DNA of 64,000 nt. Source: [Phialemoniopsis] sp. UDSM-2020. Lineage: Eukaryota > Ascomycota > Sordariomycetes > Thyridiales > Thyridiaceae. Shown here one piece after another: positions 11,901-23,621 of the stretch; position 1 is the stretch's first letter, and each line of letters starts with the position of its first letter. The position numbers were made by a program, and so were the translations under genes. Location of the stretch: positions 2,790,001 to 2,854,000 of the forward strand of contig JAEILZ010000001.1 in assembly GCA_018873225.1 (NCBI GenBank). Direction: 5' to 3'. The notes under the pieces were generated by a model. The model was not told the origin of the DNA. It made no database searches and worked only from the letters and a program-made list of their open reading frames with translations.

Positions 11901-14900
11901 TGCAATGCCTGTGGAAATTCGTTCACGAACCACGAAGTCAAGTATCTGGTCGACACCATTGTCGGCAATCGTGAGCCAAGTGCCCGAGCTGGTTGTGCGA
12001 TGGCGCTGGGCTGCATTCAGACGAAGGTGGGCGGCCTTGCTGCCGGCTATCACCTGAAGACGATTCTCGGTATCATCATGTCGTTGTGCAATGACCCACA
12101 CCCGACTGTCCACTTTTGGGCCTTGGAGGCTTTCGCACTCGCTTCAGATGCTGCCGGTCTTGGCTTTTCGAATTATGTGTCAAGTACCCTGGCAATGTTG
12201 GCACAACTTTATGTCTCCGACAACCACAACACCGAGGTGGCTTCCGCGATTTCCATGAACCTTGAGATGGACCTTTCCACAACCGCCGCCATAGCTCGCT
12301 GTGTTGACTCGATCATCAATGTTCTGGGCCCTGACTTGCAGGATTCCACCAAGTCACGAGAGTTGATCCTTACCCTTGTCAACGAGTTCCAACAGGAAGA
12401 GGACGTACAAGTGCAACAAGCTAGCTTGAGCTGTCTAGAGCACCTCTCGCTGTACGCTCCTGGCTATATGCAGTTTGAAGATTATGTCAAGCTCTTACAA
12501 AAGTATCTCAATTCGGAGTATCTCGAGTTACGAGATGTAGCTGTGGATGGCTTGTACAACCTGATGAAACGCAATCCATACGATGTCATTGCAGCCGCTG
12601 AGGATGGCTTCGAGGAGCAACTTTGGCTCGTTCTCGACAATGCACCCAGCCACGATGGTATTCGTAATATCATTCGCAACTGGATGCGTCAGACTTGCCT
12701 CACAGACACTGGTCCCTGGCTGCAGCGCTTCCAGGGAGTATTAAAGATGACGCGACCGAAGGCTGTCGAAATGACGAAGGCGTCAACCCAGAAGTCCGGC
12801 CCAGCGATTGACCTCCAGGATGAGGAAGTAGCTGGGTTTGCGGCGGCGTCTGGCGCGTCCAAGGATAAGGACGCGTCAAGCGGCTCAGATGTTGAGCCGC
12901 TGAGGTGGCAGGTGGTCACCTTTGCCATGAGTTGTTTGAATGACATCTTTGGTCTCATTGCCAAGGACATTGCGACCAATGGAGAGTCTCCAGCCCAGAC
13001 AGCTCTGCAAGGCAGGATTGCCGATGTCGTCCGAATGGCCTTTTCTGCTTCCACTTCAGGCGTCTTGGAACAACGGATTCGGGGCTTGAAAATCATCGGA
13101 GACGTATTGAAGATGTTTGGCAAGGCGCCCGACCCCGATTTTGACGAGGCAATGCTGCTTGAGCAGTACCAGGCCCAAATCAGCTCGGCTCTGACACCGG
13201 CCTTTGCCGCAGATTCATCGCCTGAGCTTGCATCGGAGGCTGTCAATGTCTGTGCCGCCTTCATCTCTACCGGCATTGTGACCGATGTGGACAGAATGGG
13301 CAGAATTTTGAAGACCTTGGTCAGCGCTCTGGAGAACTTCTCCGCCGAAAATGAGCATGCTGGTATTGGTGATCTCAAGGGACTCAGTTCAAACGCTCAG
13401 GTCATGGTCAAAATGTCAGTCTTTGCTGCTTGGGCCGAGCTACAAGTCGCTAGTTCTGAGCAACAGTACCTCCTCGACGTCCTCAAACCTCACATTGGTA
13501 CCCTTACACCCCTGTGGCTCGAATCCCTCCGAGAATTCGCCCGGTTACGTTTTGAGCCTGACATCTCCATGACTCTCGGTCCCCCGTCCTTGTCCGGAAG
13601 CTTGGATACCATCTATGCTGCTCTCAACCGCGAGACTCTTCTCAAGTTCTACCAAGAGTCATGGCTCAAGCTTGTCGACGCCATCGCAAGCCTCATTGAG
13701 CAGGACAGCGAATTCGTATTCGATGCACTGGATGGAAAGGAGACTGACGGCCCGAATACCAATGGCCAGTCCAAAGGCGCCGACATCAATTACCGAGACG
13801 AGCCAGTGGCATTCTTCTTCGTCCTCTTTGGTATCGCATTTGAGGCATTGGCAGCCAAGCCTGGTCATGGCGATTCCCTGGCGAGCCGCGAGCAAACTCT
13901 AGAGATACTGCGAGCCCTTAAGAAGATTCTACATCCCAGTGTATCTGGACATGCCATTTATCGTGAGGCTATCTTCTCGGAGACTATGGATCTCTTGGAT
14001 CGTCTGTCACTCACGGAGGCTCTCGATGTGCAAAGTGTTATCGTCGAGATCGCCCGTGCTCTCTGCGTTGCACACCCTGCCGCAAGAAAGCAGGAGGAGC
14101 CGGACACTGGGGAGCTGTCTGAGGATATCGAGCAGCTCTTTGAGCTCACTCGTATCATCGTTCTGGTCCTGTCTGGCCTGTTACCTAACCTGGCCGAGGT
14201 TAATCAGCCGGTCAGACATCAGATGACGGAGGAAGCTATACTGCTCATCCGCACATCGCTCAACGCCCTTGTTGATGCTGCTGAGGTTTTCCCGACTGTC
14301 ATCAAGACCGATCTTCATGCCTGCTGCATCCATATTTTCGCAACTATCCTGGCCACGCCAATATGCCAGGACCTTGTCGTGCCTCAATCGCTTCCTATTC
14401 TGAAGCGCTTCATCGCCACAATGTCCAAGTCGAGGGCCTTGGAAAGCGACGGCAGTAGCCAGACTGATGTTCAGCTCCAAGGCTGCCTTCGGCGGTTCTT
14501 ATCCATATACCTCAACGCTCAGAAACGCGAAGCCCCGACCTCTCTCCCTTGTGTCAAGAACTGCCTTCTGGCTATCACTATCCTGTTCACCGGTGGTAGA
14601 AATCAGCTGCCTGCGAGTGATCCTCTCGTGGTCAGGTTCCTTGATGAGCTAGTTGATTGCCTCACGGATCGAATGGTAAGTGTTGATCTTCCGAAATGTC
14701 CTATATCATGCCATTGTCGCTAACCATGTCTTAGACGGCTCGCATTGCCGCGAACTGTGTTCGGTCCATCGTCCTCCAGCCAGCACCCACGGCTGCCGAT
14801 CAGACAATCATTCGCCACTTGCTGCCGCGACTGGTCGCTTTCGTCACCAACACAGAACCCGAAGACCCTGAGCAAGCACGTTCCTTGGTCTCCCAGACCT

Positions 14901-15226
14901 TGAGCTCTTATGTCGCCGCCGTGTCGAAGGATCACGCCGCCATCGCCATGGCACTCGTGGTGCCTACCCTGCTATCGCGTGCGGGGAGTGAAGAGGGACA
15001 GGCCGTCTACCGCGAGACGAGCGCGAGGTTACTGGAGCTGGCTTCAGTGGACCAGGTCGCCTTCCGTGGGGTGGTGGCCGGCATGAGCGAGGGACAAAAG
15101 TTGTTTATGGAAGAGGTCATCAAGTCGGGCAGGCAGAGCGCCAGCACGGAGAAGGAAGCCCATGCCGGGGCAAGCAGCGGAGGACAGCCGAGTATCGCTC
15201 TGAAGATGAACTTTGGAGGCCAGTGA
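8976..15226 (+). CDS. LAA1: LAA1/HEATR5 HEAT-repeat protein
   Basis: Very large alpha-solenoid protein that works with the AP-1 clathrin adaptor in traffic between trans-Golgi and endosomes. Exons 8976-14675 and 14735-15226 give 2063 residues, close to the roughly 2000 of yeast Laa1 and human HEATR5. Helical HEAT-type repeats run throughout, with the conserved blocks RNNLGKCLGHIFGKGDRK near the N-terminus and IRSIGYAALGRLC and GCAMALGCI near the middle. The start at 8976 is chosen because the region before it is leader-like; a Met 55 codons upstream is in frame. The C-terminus is Gly/Ser-rich and ends IALKMNFGGQ. The only intron lies near the 3' end. Confidence 0.88.
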
Positions 15227-15650
15227 GCCTCCTCTGGATAGAAAAGAAACAAAGAAGAATAATGTCGCTAGAGTGATAGATATTTGGGAGCTGGGTTTGT
15301 AGTGTTGAGAGACCCAAAAGATGTGATTACAAGACAATAACAAACCTGTGATCTGAAACTTGCATCGTATGTGAGACCCGAGGATGACAACATCTGTGAA
15401 CAACCAATCAATTGAATCGCATGAGGTTGTGGTCAGAATGTCCAGATCTTTGCTGGCACCCTATTTCTATCTTGGCTTGTAGATTTAAAGCATACATTAA
15501 TATCTATTCATCATGCAAAACAAAATGCAATCCTGTAGTAGATCCATGTCTTAGATCCTCAACTTAGTCATACAAATCATTCTTTCGCCTTGACTTCCCC
15601 TGATTACGTCCTTTGCTCTGCTCGTACGACTCTTACAACAGACTCTTTCT
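15227..15650. other. convergent 3' flanks of LAA1 and GPI13
   Basis: AT-rich spacer carrying the 3' UTRs of two convergent genes; no further feature seen. Confidence 0.5.
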
Positions 15651-18600
15651 CTACTCTGCCCAGCCAAACACCTCACTCACGGAATGCGTATTGGATCGCA
15701 TGCCTGTCAGCGCAATGAGGATGCCGATGACATCGACGAGCAGCAGCACCGCTCCGGCCATCATGAAGCGCGGGCTGAAGACGCGGTACAGCATCAGGTG
15801 GCGCCGCAGGTGGCCGGCCCAGGCCATGGTGGCCAGCGACTCGACAGCGAAGTAGGCGATAAAGGCGCCCAGGGCGCGGCTCACGGCCTCGAGCAGGCCC
15901 TTGCGCTTGGGGCCGACCTTCCACAGCACCAGTAAGGGCACGGCGACGGTGGCGATGATCTGGCCTGCAAAGGTGTTGAAGATGACGACGAGGGGGCTCC
16001 AGGGGTAGCGGATGGTGAAGAGCGGGATGAAGGCGCTGTCCCACTGGATGCTGGCCATGGTGGCCTGGTGGCCCGTCTTGAAGTAGTAGTAGTTGGCCAG
16101 GAGGCCGAGGATGACGGGGCCGACGGTCTCGCCGCTGAGGGAGAGGAGGTCGAGCAACTCGGCCAGCGACAGCACCTGCCAGAGCTCGAGAGCGAGAGTG
16201 CCACTCCCAACGGGCTTGGTGAGCAGGATGCAGGCGGCGAGGATGTTGACCAGTAGCAACAAGTAGCGGGCGCCGTGGGCATTGGCGTAGCCCAGAACGG
16301 TGACCTGGGCACGGTTGGAGCCCGGTGCGGCAAAGGTATTGATGGAGATGCAGGGCGGTGCCCAGGCGAAGGCAGTGCTGCCAGCAACGAAAGCCAGAGC
16401 GAGGACAATCTGCGCAACGTATACAGAGACGGTCTTGAAGGTGCCCTGGGGCACGGAAGTGAACCAGTTACCGTTGTCGGCTGCGTCGAGGAACCAGTAT
16501 CCGGCGGACATGAAGAGCGCTGTGCGGAAGACGTAACCAATCCAAGCAGGCGCGAGACCATCGTACGACTTGCTGGTTGTGTAGTATGCCTTGATTATGG
16601 AGGGCAAGGCCAGGAACACTACAACCGGAACGATGAGCTGCCACGGGGCGGAGGTGGAGGATGTAGCCGAGGCGTAGTAGGTCGAAGTACAATACGGCAT
16701 CTGCTCCTCGCGGCACAGCTTCGAAAAGGAGGCGAGGCGGCCGAGAATGACGAAAAGAACAGAGTGGTAGACGGCCAGTGCCCGGTCCCCAACTCCTGGG
16801 AGGCGGAAAGCAGCAATGGCAGCGACGAGACCGAAAGAGCCCAGGAAGAAGAGAAGGATGGTATCCTCCCAGATGGTATACGAGTTGGAGGCGAAGCCCA
16901 CAGACTGGCTAAATGTGAATACGACAGCCATCCATCCCCAGATGCTTGTGGGGAAGAGATTGACAACGCGTTTGCCCATGCCGAAGAGCGAAATAGTAAC
17001 AGTGACCAGACTTGCAATCACAGCAAGACTGATGCCGGCGTACCACCACTCAAGGTCCACAAAGGACGATGTCGCTGCCCCTGTGGCAAAGGCTGGCACA
17101 GCGCCAACAACCGCCGCGCGAACAAGGTCTCGGTGAAGTGTCAGATGAGAAGATATAGACATGTCAGCGGCAGCTCCTTCAAGCTCCAGCTTCTTCTCAG
17201 CGAGCTCAAGCTCAGAATCTTCCAAGACTGCCATGTCATCATCCTCATCAGTAGAGATGTAGATGAGCAGAACGAACACGCCAAAGGCCATAATGAAAAT
17301 GCCCAAGATCATGCTCGGGATGTCGAATCTCGCCCACAGTCCCTTACAGATATTTAACGTCTCCACCTGATACTTGGTATACGCTCTGTAGGCTGCTTCC
17401 AGGGCTTGCTTCTTGGTATTAGTTGCGCTAGAGTTCTCGGCCTGGTCATACAGATCGGCAGGAGATCCAGGCCCGGAAGCCTGCTCTATACCACGGGCGG
17501 CAAAGTAGGAAGCTTGGTATCGTTTGATCCCAGCAGCTGCCATCCTCGAAACGGCAGCCAGATTGCTCCACGAGACACCGCTCTTGCCAGCAAAGGCTTC
17601 CTCGATGGGCCAGCCCAGCGAGTTGAAGGGCACGGGGATACCCAGCAGCAAAGCAAACGTCGGCACGAGGTCGATCTGATTCACAGGGCGTATCTTGGCA
17701 GTGGCCGGAGGCGTAGCATACTCTGGTTTTGTGCGACCAAAGGCGGGCCGCGAGGAGTACATCCACAGGGCAGCCTCAATCTCGTCATCGCTCTCGCCGC
17801 CGTGGTCGCCCTTGCTGTCCATGCCGTGGTCGCCCATAACGATAAGAAGTGTGTCATCATCAATAGTCTTGGAGAGCTTGCGAATGAACTCATCCATCTG
17901 CTGCAGCTTCTCAGTCATGGCGGAATGCGCAGGGCCATAGCGGTGTCCAGCATGGTCTACACCCAGGCAGTGGCCGATCAGTACATCCCATTCGCTCTTT
18001 CTCTCAGGCTCCATGAGGGGGAAGATGTGTTCCAGTACACCATTATCCACAGTGTGTAGATCCCAGACATTGAAACTGTCGTATGCCCTGCTTATGTTGG
18101 GTTCAAAGTAGCCGGGGAACAGCGCCTCCCATGTGTCGTCGCCCAGATGCACGATCTTCTTGCCCACGTCCCGCAGCTGAATCAATAAATTGTCCTCTTC
18201 TATAGCCGTACCAGCAAAGTTGCTGCTCATGTCAAAGAAAGTTGGCAATGTTCCAGTCGTCAAGCCTTGGAGTCGCTGCAGAGTCGTGGTCGGGGGGTCG
18301 GCGATGAAGGGACGCAGGAAGGCGCGCTCGGGGTTGGCAACGGCCGTCTCGTAGAGGAAGGGGAAAGCGTTGTGGAATTCGGCATTGTCGGCGACGGGAA
18401 CGGTGAAGTCGTATCGCAGAGCATCAATGAGCACTACTACAGCACGGTCGAACGTCTTAGGGTGCCAGCAGCCACTGTCCACAGTACCACGGCCAGGCCA
18501 GTCAAGATCTTGCAGGGGCGGCGCAGCGCAACTTGACCTCTCAGCAAGCACGAGACGCCTCAAGAGGAACCCGGATGTGAAGAGGGCTATCCCCGCCGCG

Positions 18601-18842
18601 TGTACACACAGCAGCCAGAGCCAAAAGACAGAGGTCCATATCCAGCGACGCTCAAAGGCGGATTTGCGCCGGGCCTCGAGAGCTTCGCGCTGAGCAGCGG
18701 AGGCACTGGCGCGTTCCTTCTCTCCGCTGATGATCTTGGCCGCGGCATCTTCCATCTGTTTAGCACGCTTTGCCGCCTCGAATTGAGCTGCTATCCTCTG
18801 GTATTCCGAGGGTGTCGGCTTGGTCTTGGCTTTCGGGGCCAT
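15651..18842 (-). CDS. GPI13: GPI ethanolamine-phosphate transferase 3 (Gpi13/PIG-O)
   Basis: ER membrane enzyme that adds ethanolamine phosphate to the third mannose of the GPI precursor, the group later joined to proteins. One uninterrupted frame of 1063 residues (yeast Gpi13 is about 1017). A charged N-terminal tail of about 65 residues precedes the first membrane segment. The alkaline-phosphatase-like lumenal domain follows, with the metal and nucleophile motif VVVLIDALRYDF near residue 140, LGVDHAGHRYGP near 300 and GDHGMDSKGDHGG near 340. More than ten hydrophobic segments make up the C-terminal half. It is intronless, unlike most genes here. Sequence around 15,700-16,200 is notably GC-rich. 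The subtype (Gpi13 rather than Mcd4 or Gpi7) is judged from the LIDALRYDF form. Confidence 0.92.
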   Translation of the reverse strand: MAPKAKTKPTPSEYQRIAAQFEAAKRAKQMEDAAAKIISGEKERASASAAQREALEARRKSAFERRWIWTSVFWLWLLCVHAAGIALFTSGFLLRRLVLAERSSCAAPPLQDLDWPGRGTVDSGCWHPKTFDRAVVVLIDALRYDFTVPVADNAEFHNAFPFLYETAVANPERAFLRPFIADPPTTTLQRLQGLTTGTLPTFFDMSSNFAGTAIEEDNLLIQLRDVGKKIVHLGDDTWEALFPGYFEPNISRAYDSFNVWDLHTVDNGVLEHIFPLMEPERKSEWDVLIGHCLGVDHAGHRYGPAHSAMTEKLQQMDEFIRKLSKTIDDDTLLIVMGDHGMDSKGDHGGESDDEIEAALWMYSSRPAFGRTKPEYATPPATAKIRPVNQIDLVPTFALLLGIPVPFNSLGWPIEEAFAGKSGVSWSNLAAVSRMAAAGIKRYQASYFAARGIEQASGPGSPADLYDQAENSSATNTKKQALEAAYRAYTKYQVETLNICKGLWARFDIPSMILGIFIMAFGVFVLLIYISTDEDDDMAVLEDSELELAEKKLELEGAAADMSISSHLTLHRDLVRAAVVGAVPAFATGAATSSFVDLEWWYAGISLAVIASLVTVTISLFGMGKRVVNLFPTSIWGWMAVVFTFSQSVGFASNSYTIWEDTILLFFLGSFGLVAAIAAFRLPGVGDRALAVYHSVLFVILGRLASFSKLCREEQMPYCTSTYYASATSSTSAPWQLIVPVVVFLALPSIIKAYYTTSKSYDGLAPAWIGYVFRTALFMSAGYWFLDAADNGNWFTSVPQGTFKTVSVYVAQIVLALAFVAGSTAFAWAPPCISINTFAAPGSNRAQVTVLGYANAHGARYLLLLVNILAACILLTKPVGSGTLALELWQVLSLAELLDLLSLSGETVGPVILGLLANYYYFKTGHQATMASIQWDSAFIPLFTIRYPWSPLVVIFNTFAGQIIATVAVPLLVLWKVGPKRKGLLEAVSRALGAFIAYFAVESLATMAWAGHLRRHLMLYRVFSPRFMMAGAVLLLVDVIGILIALTGMRSNTHSVSEVFGWAE

Positions 18843-20285
18843 GGTGACGGAGGGAGGGGTTACCCCTGATCAACAGATCGCGCAAAGAGAATCACTCTAA
18901 TGACCAATTGAAGAATGAAGAAGGAACGAAAGAAAGTACAAACGAAGAAAGAAAAGGCTCTAGGGAAAGGCAAGTAAGGAAAGGTCTGCCATCTGAGTCT
19001 TCTTGTCTTGAGGTGTTCAGCAGGGTCACTGTGTCGAACCACCGCAGGGAAACGCGATGCTGTTGTTGCGCTTATTTTAGGTTTTCCAAGCCCTTCCGCA
19101 TCGACAATTGGACGCTAGAAAGCTTCCTGGCTCCAAATCTGGCAGCTGTAGCTCCCCAATGCCGGGCAGAGATGTGCACTGTGGGGCACCCCACAACGCC
19201 GAAACTTGGGTGATGTCTCGGGAGCTGCAGGGCACTTTTAGATGCGATTACTCAGGCCAACCTTGTACAACCCGGAAGAATTGAACCATCATTGCCCATG
19301 CTTCTACTTAACCCGGGTTTGCTACCATTGTTTTCTGAAGTGACCCATGAGGAAATATGGGATCTTATCATATACTACCAAGCTTCTGACTCTTATTTTC
19401 TCTCCCTTCGAATGACGATGTCTATCTCAGCTAGCTATATGCTGTTCTCGAAGCGAATTACATACTCAAAAGCTTGAATGCTTGCGGACATGAATCTCTC
19501 AGAAAGATTATCCCCTTTCGAATTCATATCCTCTATGTTTCTCTCCCGCTTGTACCGTGTTGTTCATCTCTTGGAACCGAGAGCCGCTCGGGACACTTTA
19601 ATACCTTCAACAGCTGATAGCTGATCCTTGCATCCCCGTCAAATGGAGACGGTGCAATACCCAGATTGCCCGAAAAAGGACTATTGTCTAGCGCCAAGTT
19701 GCAGATGCTCCAGGCATTAAGCAGGAGGGGAAGGCTGATGATGGAGAGGCTAGCCTCTATCCAAGAAGAGACGGATACAGTAATACCGAAGTAATAACAG
19801 ATAGCTGCAGTATAATTAGCTCCGCCCGACCAATATATCCTTCGACCTGGCCCCGAGTAGGTGACAGAGTAGTTTGACGGTTCTCCTCATGGACCATGGA
19901 CGAGGTACAAATATCGACTGGTCACCTGGATTATCCCACTACCTAAGCGCAAATGGATCATTCGGTCTGCGAGTAATCTGGGTAGAGATTGATCCAAAAC
20001 CATCAAACCTTTCTGACATCCACTTGCACCTTCGAAGTCCAAAGCGCTCTGAACCCGAATTCATATCCCATCTGCCGAACACTTATACAAGAGTCATGGC
20101 TAGGGGAGAGGTGTGGGCGGATCTCGCAGAGCTAACCCGGATCTCGGTCGGGCCAGTGGGGCGGAGTGAATCTCCCCCAAAGCCAAACGAGAAACATATA
20201 GCTGGGTTTCCCGTACGACATCCGTCTTCACAAATCACTGGGCTGTTACTGGTTTCAAGCGATGGGGTACTTTGTATAAGTCATT
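18843..20285. other. 1.4 kb intergenic, GPI13 promoter plus a dispersed repeat
   Basis: The GPI13 promoter lies on the left. Copy A of the dispersed repeat lies at about 19,900-20,030. A 204-residue open frame from 19,874 spans that repeat and overlaps the next gene's start; I do not accept it as a gene. Confidence 0.5.
19900..20030 (-). repeat. dispersed repeat, copy A
   Basis: Read on the minus strand, this matches copy B (35,716-35,845) over roughly 110 bases at about 80% by eye. Shared blocks include TTGGATCAATCTCTACCC and GGGATAATCCAGG. Many differences are C/T or G/A changes. I see no coding content or clear terminal repeats. I cannot name the parent element. Confidence 0.7.
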
Positions 20286-22879
20286 ATGGAATCGCCGACG
20301 GGTGCGAGCGGAGCGGGGGCCACCGGCTCCGGAGCTGGCCCGGCCTCTCGGGATCCAGATTTATCCTCCAAGCCACTCAAGCAACTTGCATGCCGGCAAT
20401 GCCGTGCGCGAAAGGTCAGTTCTCATCCACTTGGCATCTTCAATCCTGTGTTAAACCCCTTTTCAAACCTCTTACAGGTCAAATGTGATCGCGAGACAAC
20501 TGGATGTGGGCCGTGTGTGCGGTTGTCCTTGCCATGCTCCTATGTTGCCCCTGACGACTCTGTAGCTGAGCTGCACACCGAGACCGAGGTTTCGTTACAT
20601 GAGCTCACACAAGCTGGGATCAAACGTCGCCGCATACAGAAAGCCTGTGATGCGTGCCGAATGCTCAAGGCAAAATGCTCAGGGGACCACCCATGCCAGA
20701 AATGCGAGGCCCGTGAACAGCAGTGTCTCTATCAGGGGCAGGAACAAGGGATTGGATCAGCAAGCTCCCCAGGGGTTGTCTCCCAGATGGCAAGCCCAAT
20801 GGAAGCACGCACGACATCCGGCATCCCTCTCGGAGATGACTCAATTATCGCAGGTCTCGAGTACGTTTCAACGCCCTTGGCAACGACACCAAGCCACCTG
20901 GGCGACATCCTCGGGTAAGAAGCCACTTCTTCAGTCAAGTTCGAGTCTTTAATTTGTGCGTTACTGACCTAATCTGAAAGAGGATTTGAGTTGGGCAAGA
21001 AAGAAGCTATTAGGCAGTGCCTAGATGCTTACTTTGAGAACATCGACTTAGCTGACTGTCCAACCCTCCACAAGGCGTCCGTGTTGGCGGATTGGGCCAA
21101 GAACCGACTCGACACAACCTTGCTCAAAGTCCTTTGCGCAACCGGCCTTGGATATGTCTTACCACAGCAGAGGGAGGCTTCTTCTGTATGTCATGGCTGG
21201 ATACAGGAAGCCCAACACACCGTGCTGAAAAGGCTTGGCAGAATCTCCATCGCTGGGCTTCACACTCTGGTGCTACTGATCAAATTCCACTACGCTTCTC
21301 ACTCGACCGAGGAAATTTGGTTGCTCATATCTATCGCTGCTCGACTGGCTCTTATTAAGGGTCTCAATTTCGAGCAGTCTCCGAGCATCACAAATACTGT
21401 GCAACAGGAATGTCTCCGGCGATTGATCTGGTCGATATTCTACTTGGACAAGATATTCAGTGGTGGCATCGATGACCTGACAGTCTTTCCAACCGAGAGA
21501 GTGCATGTGCGGCTGCCATGCAACGACCGTCGGTTTCAGCGAGGGCTGTCGTCAACCTCGCCTTTTCTGCAGGATATCTTGAGAGACGTAGGGGCGAACC
21601 CTGACAATTCAGATATGGATGTTCTTGCTTACCGCATGATGCTGTTTGACTTCCGGCATAGGGTGCTCAACTACACCCGAAGAGTCAGGAGGCAACATTC
21701 TAATCTTGCCGAGTCGGAACAGGAATTGCTCGCGCTCGATCGTGAGTTAGAGCTCTTTGGGAACACCCTCCCCGAGGAACTCCAGGCCAGCGAGGACAGG
21801 CTCATGTTCATGTGCCACTCCAGAGACGGGACTGCCTACATAACGTTTTATACGATGTTGTATATGTGCCGCTGCGACTTGCATCGCTTCGTCATCCCCG
21901 GCATACGGGAATCCGCTTCACCAGAGGCCCTCGCCAACACACCTTCGGAGTACATCGATCGCTGTCAGAAGTCGTGCTTGGGGAATGCAATCAAGTTGTG
22001 TCGATTTTGGTCCTCCGTACATGAAATCGAGCCACCACGACTGACAGATTTCACCATCGTTGTAATTTGCATGTACCAGTGCATCAAGGTGATCGACCGT
22101 CTGGTTCACCTGCTACCACAAGATGGAGATCATAGTTTGGAACACATCAAGCAGATGCTCCGGCAGGCTCTATCACTCGCGTCTCATACACGAGTTACGT
22201 ACCCGCGAATTCGATCTTGGGTGAGTTATATATATCACAGCAAACCCGTCACATTTCGGTGTTCTCTTCAGTGCTAATCATTCCGAGACAGTTTTCAGAG
22301 GTGGAACGACTCATCCCTTTATTAGGCCAACGGCGTAGGCCGTCCCTGACCCCGTAAGTCGCTGAAAGCTCTGTATATTGATTCAACCCTCCAACTGACG
22401 ACATTTGCCCTTATTGCAGCCCGACATCTCGCGAGCAGAGAGTGCCAAATCACTACCTTCTCCGGCCCGGATACGAGCCTATCCCATACTCAAGAGAGGC
22501 GACTCACATGGATGACGACCAAGATACTTCGGAGCGCGTTGTCATTGAAGGTCCGGATCATGCCCAACAAGCAACAGACAATTTTGATTCCAGCGCCATG
22601 ACCCGCCAGTGGATCACCACAGGGACCGGAGCATCCACATACGGGGCCGCTCTTCTGGGAGAAATGTCAAACTTTCCGCCCAACATCGTTTCTTACGACA
22701 GCATTCTGCCAAATCGGGAGCTTTTAGGGGCAGAATTGCACGACCCTGGAGCTGCGTTAACCGTTCCCTTTGGTCTTGACTTGCCAGCGAGTCCATTCGA
22801 GTTGCATCTAGGTGCATATGGCGATGCAGACTTTCAGCCATTGTTTTATGGAGGGACTCAGGCTCAGCAACCGGGATGA
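20286..22879 (+). CDS. fungal transcription factor with two tandem Zn2Cys6 fingers (1)
   Basis: Exons 20286-20414, 20478-20914, 20981-22220, 22292-22353 and 22420-22879 give 775 residues. The first binuclear zinc cluster uses Cys 36, 39, 46, 53, 56 and 63. A second complete one uses Cys 100, 103, 110, 116, 119 and 126, preceded by a basic KRRRIQKAC stretch. The rest resembles the fungal-specific regulator middle homology region (RLIWSIFYLDKIFSGG, then HVRLPCNDRRF). It has the same layout as the regulator at 27,667 and shares the GGxDD...RLPC.D and R..IPGIRE blocks, so the two look like ancient paralogues. The first intron is 63 nt with no in-frame stop and splits the first finger after its second Cys. 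Target genes are unknown; the sugar porter just downstream is the obvious candidate. Confidence 0.88.
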
Positions 22880-23621
22880 ACACATAGTTTTTTGATATCT
22901 ACGAAGATGACACCCTGAAATTTCGACACCCCTGTTAGGTATCGACTGCTGGGAAGAGGGTTATCCCACTACCTAACGCCATACAGGTCAATACCTCGCA
23001 GGGACGTCTTATTCACCGTTACCACGGTCTGTACATATATTACCGTGATCATACAGCCTCGACAACTGTGGCCCGTGTCTTTTATATATTATCAGACCCT
23101 CGAATAATTACCCCAAATTCCCACCAGGCGATATTATTACTGGAAAGCGATTCAGAGAGAGAAAGCGCTGGTGTTTTGGCGGCCGGATCTCGTCCCTCAC
23201 TCTCACCGGATGTCGTACAAACTTCGGCCTTGGACGCCGGCATTAGTGGAGACCTGGCTCCGTTCTCAGTCACGATGGACCACTTTCCTAGATTTCGCCA
23301 TTGAGCAATCAACTGACGAATCCAGGCCTTTGGATTGAGAACAGGGTGAAAAAGAGACTTTTAGATCATTTCCAGCGACCAGGGGGCTCGGCAAGTGAAG
23401 AATGAGCTGATGGACACCTACCCCGATGTCCACCTCGAGGTCTGGGGTTAACACCCGCGCGTCTCTCCACACCATCCCTCCTCGATCTATAAGTACAGGG
23501 GATCGACGGCTCCTTGAATCGTCTCTTGCCATACCAGATCCATCATCAATCATCACTCGAGCCTCTTTTGCTCTCAGTTCCCCTCTGCTTTCTGATCCTA
23601 CCCTATCTACCATCCGAAAAG
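22880..23621. other. intergenic, sugar-porter promoter
   Basis: Contains a TATAAG at 23,488-23,493 about 130 bases before the porter's start, and a short repeat fragment near 22,960. No gene seen. Confidence 0.5.
22958..22980 (-). repeat. short fragment of the dispersed repeat, copy D
   Basis: TTATCCCACTACCTAA plus a few flanking bases match copy A at 19,931. Only about 20 bases are shared, so chance cannot be excluded. Confidence 0.3.

Noticed and set aside
19030..19039. Sequence resembling a tRNA B box on the minus strand (GGTTCGACAC)
   Set aside because: Flanking bases do not form a T-arm stem, and no A box or acceptor stem could be paired.
19874..20488. 204-residue plus-strand open frame before the first regulator
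   Set aside because: Runs through the dispersed repeat and out of frame into the regulator gene; no motif.
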